Shown here piece by piece: positions 6,696 to 8,359 of a stretch of 8,359 nucleotides of DNA. This DNA comes from an uncultured Saprospiraceae bacterium. GTDB lineage: Bacteria; Bacteroidota; Bacteroidia; Chitinophagales; Saprospiraceae. The translations under genes and the position numbers were made by a program. A model generated the notes under the pieces. That model searched no databases. It was not told the origin of the DNA and was given only the letters and a program-made list of their open reading frames with translations. Every line of letters starts with the position of its first letter. The first letter of the stretch is position 1. The stretch covers positions 1-8,359 of the forward strand of contig CALLAG010000360.1 in the NCBI GenBank assembly GCA_938002705.1. The letters run 5' to 3'.

Positions 6696-6716
6696 ATCTA
6701 AATGGATTCATATTTG
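6683..6716 (+). promoter_or_regulatory. Candidate promoter for corA
   Basis: TTG at 6683-6685 and CATATTTG at 6709-6716 are separated by 23 bases. The second element differs from the Bacteroidota -7 consensus TAnnTTTG at one position. It would place transcription start near 6722 and give a 5' UTR of about 50 bases. The match is suggestive, no more. Confidence 0.3.
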
Positions 6717-6771
6717 TACCATATAATAAGTTGTTATTTCTTAACTCACGATCTATAATGTAAGCTGAAAC

Positions 6772-7728
6772 ATGATAAAGTACTACGCATTTGAGGGGAG
6801 ACAGGTCATCTCAGTCGAGGAGTTAGAGCAGTCTGATTGGGTACACTTATGTGCACCTATAGAAGAAGCTGATAAAGAACTCTATGCTAAAGCATTTGGG
6901 ATACCCTTAGATTTTATCACTGATTCTCTCGATATCGATGAGCGTTCCAGGTATGAGATAGAGGAGGATGCAAAGTTTATGTTGATTAATACACCTATGA
7001 TCAATCAATCTCATAAAGAGAATGAAGCCATATACCTTACAGTACCTATTGGGATTATCATGGTAGGTGGTAAGATAATAACGGTCTCTTCTTCTGAGGA
7101 GCATCCCATCATAGAGAAAATAGTTAACAACAAGGTCAAGAACTTTAATCCTAAAGATCAATCTTTATTTGTCCTTCACTTGTTTGAGCAGAATACTTTT
7201 TGGTTTCTGGAATGCCTTAAGAAGCTCAACCTCAAGAGGAATCTCATAGAGCAAGAATTATATAACTCAAGTAGAAACGAAGAGCTGCGCCAGCTCCTTA
7301 AGATCGAGAAGAGTTTAGTTTATTTCGTTAATTCGCTTAGCGCTAATGATCTGCTGATGCTTAAGATGAAGCGTATAGACTTCCTTAAAGTAAGAGACAA
7401 GGATCCTCACGAAGATCTATTTGAGGATATCATCATTGATAATGGACAGGCCCTCGAGATGTCTAATGTCTATACGAACATACTGAGTGGAACGATGGAG
7501 GCTTATGCATCTATAGTATCTAATAATCTCAATAGCTTCATACATAGACTGACGATCATTACGATTATACTCATGGTGCCGACCTTAGTCGCCAGTTTCT
7601 ATGGTATGAATCTTACGCATCTGCCGTTTCAAGATAGCCCTTTTGCTTTTTATGGATTGATCATCACGTCCGTTATTCTGGGTATCATCCTCATTGTATT
7701 TTTAGGCAGAAAAACACCAGATAAATAA
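6772..7728 (+). CDS. corA: CorA-family divalent cation (Mg2+/Co2+) transporter
   Basis: A 318-residue inner-membrane channel subunit; family members assemble as pentamers. Residues 1 to about 255 are the cytoplasmic domain, including the long helix leading to the pore (the charged region 150-255). TM1 is about 259-277 and ends in the family signature YGMN (277-280) after MVPTLVASF; GMN forms the ion-selecting entrance. TM2 is about 291-311, followed by a short basic tail GRKTPDK. The loop after GMN reads LTHLPFQDSP rather than the MPEL of classical CorA, as in the Gram-negative 'CorA-like' subgroup with GMN..LPF; ion preference is therefore less certain, with Mg2+ most likely. It starts with ATG at 6772, 108 bases after the permease gene, with its own candidate promoter. 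Length and topology are normal for the family. No terminator is evident just downstream. Confidence 0.92.
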   Translation: MIKYYAFEGRQVISVEELEQSDWVHLCAPIEEADKELYAKAFGIPLDFITDSLDIDERSRYEIEEDAKFMLINTPMINQSHKENEAIYLTVPIGIIMVGGKIITVSSSEEHPIIEKIVNNKVKNFNPKDQSLFVLHLFEQNTFWFLECLKKLNLKRNLIEQELYNSSRNEELRQLLKIEKSLVYFVNSLSANDLLMLKMKRIDFLKVRDKDPHEDLFEDIIIDNGQALEMSNVYTNILSGTMEAYASIVSNNLNSFIHRLTIITIILMVPTLVASFYGMNLTHLPFQDSPFAFYGLIITSVILGIILIVFLGRKTPDK

Positions 7729-7918
7729 TATTTATTTCACTTTAATTTATCCTAACAAAAAGTGGACAGTATTCTCTTATTATGTTGATAAATTAATCAC
7801 TCTGTGAGTCATCAGTAATAAGGCTATAGAGTGAGTTGGTTGATTATGAGGTAGTTATTAATTCTGCTGTTGTGCTCGTTTTACGCATAAGGATATTGTT
7901 TAATACGTGTATGTTTAG

Positions 7919-7938
7919 TTTTCCACAGCTGTTGAAAA
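7919..7938. repeat. 20-bp near-perfect palindrome (possible operator)
   Basis: TTTTCCACAGCTGTTGAAAA is self-complementary at nine of ten pairs, centred on ACAGCTGT; the single mismatch is C7924/T7933. Its left half, TTTTCCACA, also fits the DnaA-box pattern TTWTNCACA. It lies about 280 bases before the nrdB start and within no convincing gene. It could be a binding site for a dimeric regulator. A dyad of this quality could also arise by chance in 8 kb of AT-rich DNA. Confidence 0.4.
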
Positions 7939-8162
7939 AACGGTTAACATATTATACATTTTTCTTATTTAATTTGCCTTCCGGTTTTGGAGGTATTTAG
8001 GTTATCACGTATGCTCAATTTTGACGTTCGTCTTTACATTAATTTCTTTCGTCGCCGGATCTTATAAACTTAACTGATCTAAGATTGTCTAAATTATGCC
8101 TCTATGTATTGGAACTAAATCAATTAAATAGTCTTAAAGTTTATATATAGTTTTTTTATATA

Positions 8163-8182
8163 TATTATTTGTTATAATTTGT
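8163..8182 (+). promoter_or_regulatory. Tandem 10-bp repeat in the probable nrdB promoter region
   Basis: TATTATTTGT (8163-8172) is directly followed by TATAATTTGT (8173-8182), identical at nine of ten positions and one helical turn apart. Each copy resembles the -7 element TAnnTTTG with three bases instead of two between TA and TTTG. The second copy ends 38 bases before the nrdB ATG, a sensible promoter distance. No -33 TTG is seen at the expected spacing, so this could instead be a regulator site. Confidence 0.35.
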
Positions 8183-8220
8183 TTTTCGAAAGTCACTAAC
8201 CATCATACCTTAACTGCAAC

Positions 8221-8359
8221 ATGAGTAATCAAGTAGAACCATTATTAGAAGACAACCCCAATAGATTCGTATTATTCCCGATTGAGCATGACGATATTTG
8301 GTCTTTTTATAAAAAGTCCGAAGCAAGTTTCTGGACAGCTGAAGAGATAGACTTACACC
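8221..8359 (+). CDS. nrdB: Ribonucleoside-diphosphate reductase small subunit (class I R2), N-terminal part
   Basis: The first 46 codons of a gene that runs off the window. The product carries the metal/radical cofactor of class I ribonucleotide reductase, which makes deoxyribonucleotides with the NrdA large subunit in the cytoplasm. NPNRFVLFPIEHDDIW (12-27) and EASFWTAEEIDL (34-45) are the R2 N-terminal signature shared by Bacteroidota and eukaryotic R2 proteins. Trp38 in FWTAEE corresponds to the radical-transfer tryptophan (Trp48 in Escherichia coli, Trp103 in mouse). The iron ligands and radical tyrosine lie beyond the window, so the metal subclass cannot be judged. The ATG start is well placed for the family, with a 492-base non-coding region in front. 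In this phylum nrdA usually lies next to nrdB, which would put it outside the window. Confidence 0.93.
   Translation, partial: MSNQVEPLLEDNPNRFVLFPIEHDDIWSFYKKSEASFWTAEEIDLH

Larger units (their letters stand above)
7729..8220 (+). other. 492-base non-coding region upstream of nrdB
   Basis: No convincing gene on either strand; the longest noted frame is 29 codons at 7911-8000 with no recognisable features. Structure seen: a weak inverted pair CACTCT (7798-7803)/AGAGTG (7828-7833), a 20-bp near-palindrome at 7919-7938, and a very AT-rich tract from about 8141 that contains a 10-bp tandem repeat at 8163-8182. I looked for a cobalamin riboswitch and for paired NrdR boxes of normal form and could not find them. 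A long 5' leader or distant regulatory sites for nrdB are likely but unproven. Confidence 0.6.

Noticed and set aside
7798..7833. CACTCT/AGAGTG inverted pair after corA as a terminator
   Set aside because: Only 6 bp with a 24-base loop and no T run after it.
7911..8000. Small 29-codon frame upstream of nrdB
   Set aside because: No initiation signal, family resemblance or coding bias; likely chance in non-coding DNA.
8141..8170. Two TTATATATA-like stretches considered as paired NrdR boxes
   Set aside because: They are about 15 bases apart, lack the ACAC/GTGT ends, and the region is simply very AT-rich.
7729..8220. Cobalamin riboswitch or other known leader in front of nrdB
   Set aside because: No B12-box-like conserved segment or convincing multi-stem structure could be seen by eye; a covariance-model search would settle it.

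Overview
The window reads as an ordinary stretch of chromosome from a member of the Bacteroidota. It is AT-rich, has no Shine-Dalgarno sequences placed to serve the starts, and carries a TAnnTTTG-type -7 promoter element in front of the tRNA gene. The proteins also have a Bacteroidota look: an M43 (cytophagalysin/pappalysin-type) metalloprotease lipoprotein, a LolC/E-like permease, and an R2 N-terminus of the kind shared with eukaryotes. A Saprospiria-like lineage is a guess from the protein style and is not proven.

Layout. Positions 2-109 hold the 3' end of a single-stranded-DNA-binding protein gene, closed by a strong intrinsic terminator at 147-179. About 220 bases without a gene follow. 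A minus-strand tRNA-Lys(UUU) at 439-511 has its own terminator (400-436) and promoter element (530-537). All protein genes lie on the plus strand. Five closely packed genes run from 582 to 6663: a TauE/SafE-type membrane exporter, a methionine-type aminotransferase, an M43 lipoprotein metalloprotease, a GT-C-like polytopic membrane protein that overlaps the protease by 23 bases, and a LolC/E-type (FtsX-fold) ABC permease. After a 108-base gap comes a CorA-family divalent cation channel (6772-7728). A 492-base non-coding stretch then leads to the 5' end of nrdB, the ribonucleotide reductase small subunit, which runs off the window.

How the genes may work together. The exporter and aminotransferase are 7 bases apart and probably co-transcribed; a link through sulfur metabolism is possible but unproven. 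The protease, GT-C protein and permease all point to the cell envelope and are spaced like one transcription unit. A shared pathway is inference from position only. ssb, tRNA-Lys, corA and nrdB are housekeeping genes.

I see no mobile element, CRISPR array, phage gene or clearly new defence or biosynthetic system. The most notable points are four forced non-ATG starts among six complete genes, an SSB C-terminus lacking the acidic tail, the protease/GT-C overlap with a short beta-helix-like tail on the protease, and a 20-bp near-perfect dyad plus a 10-bp tandem repeat upstream of nrdB.
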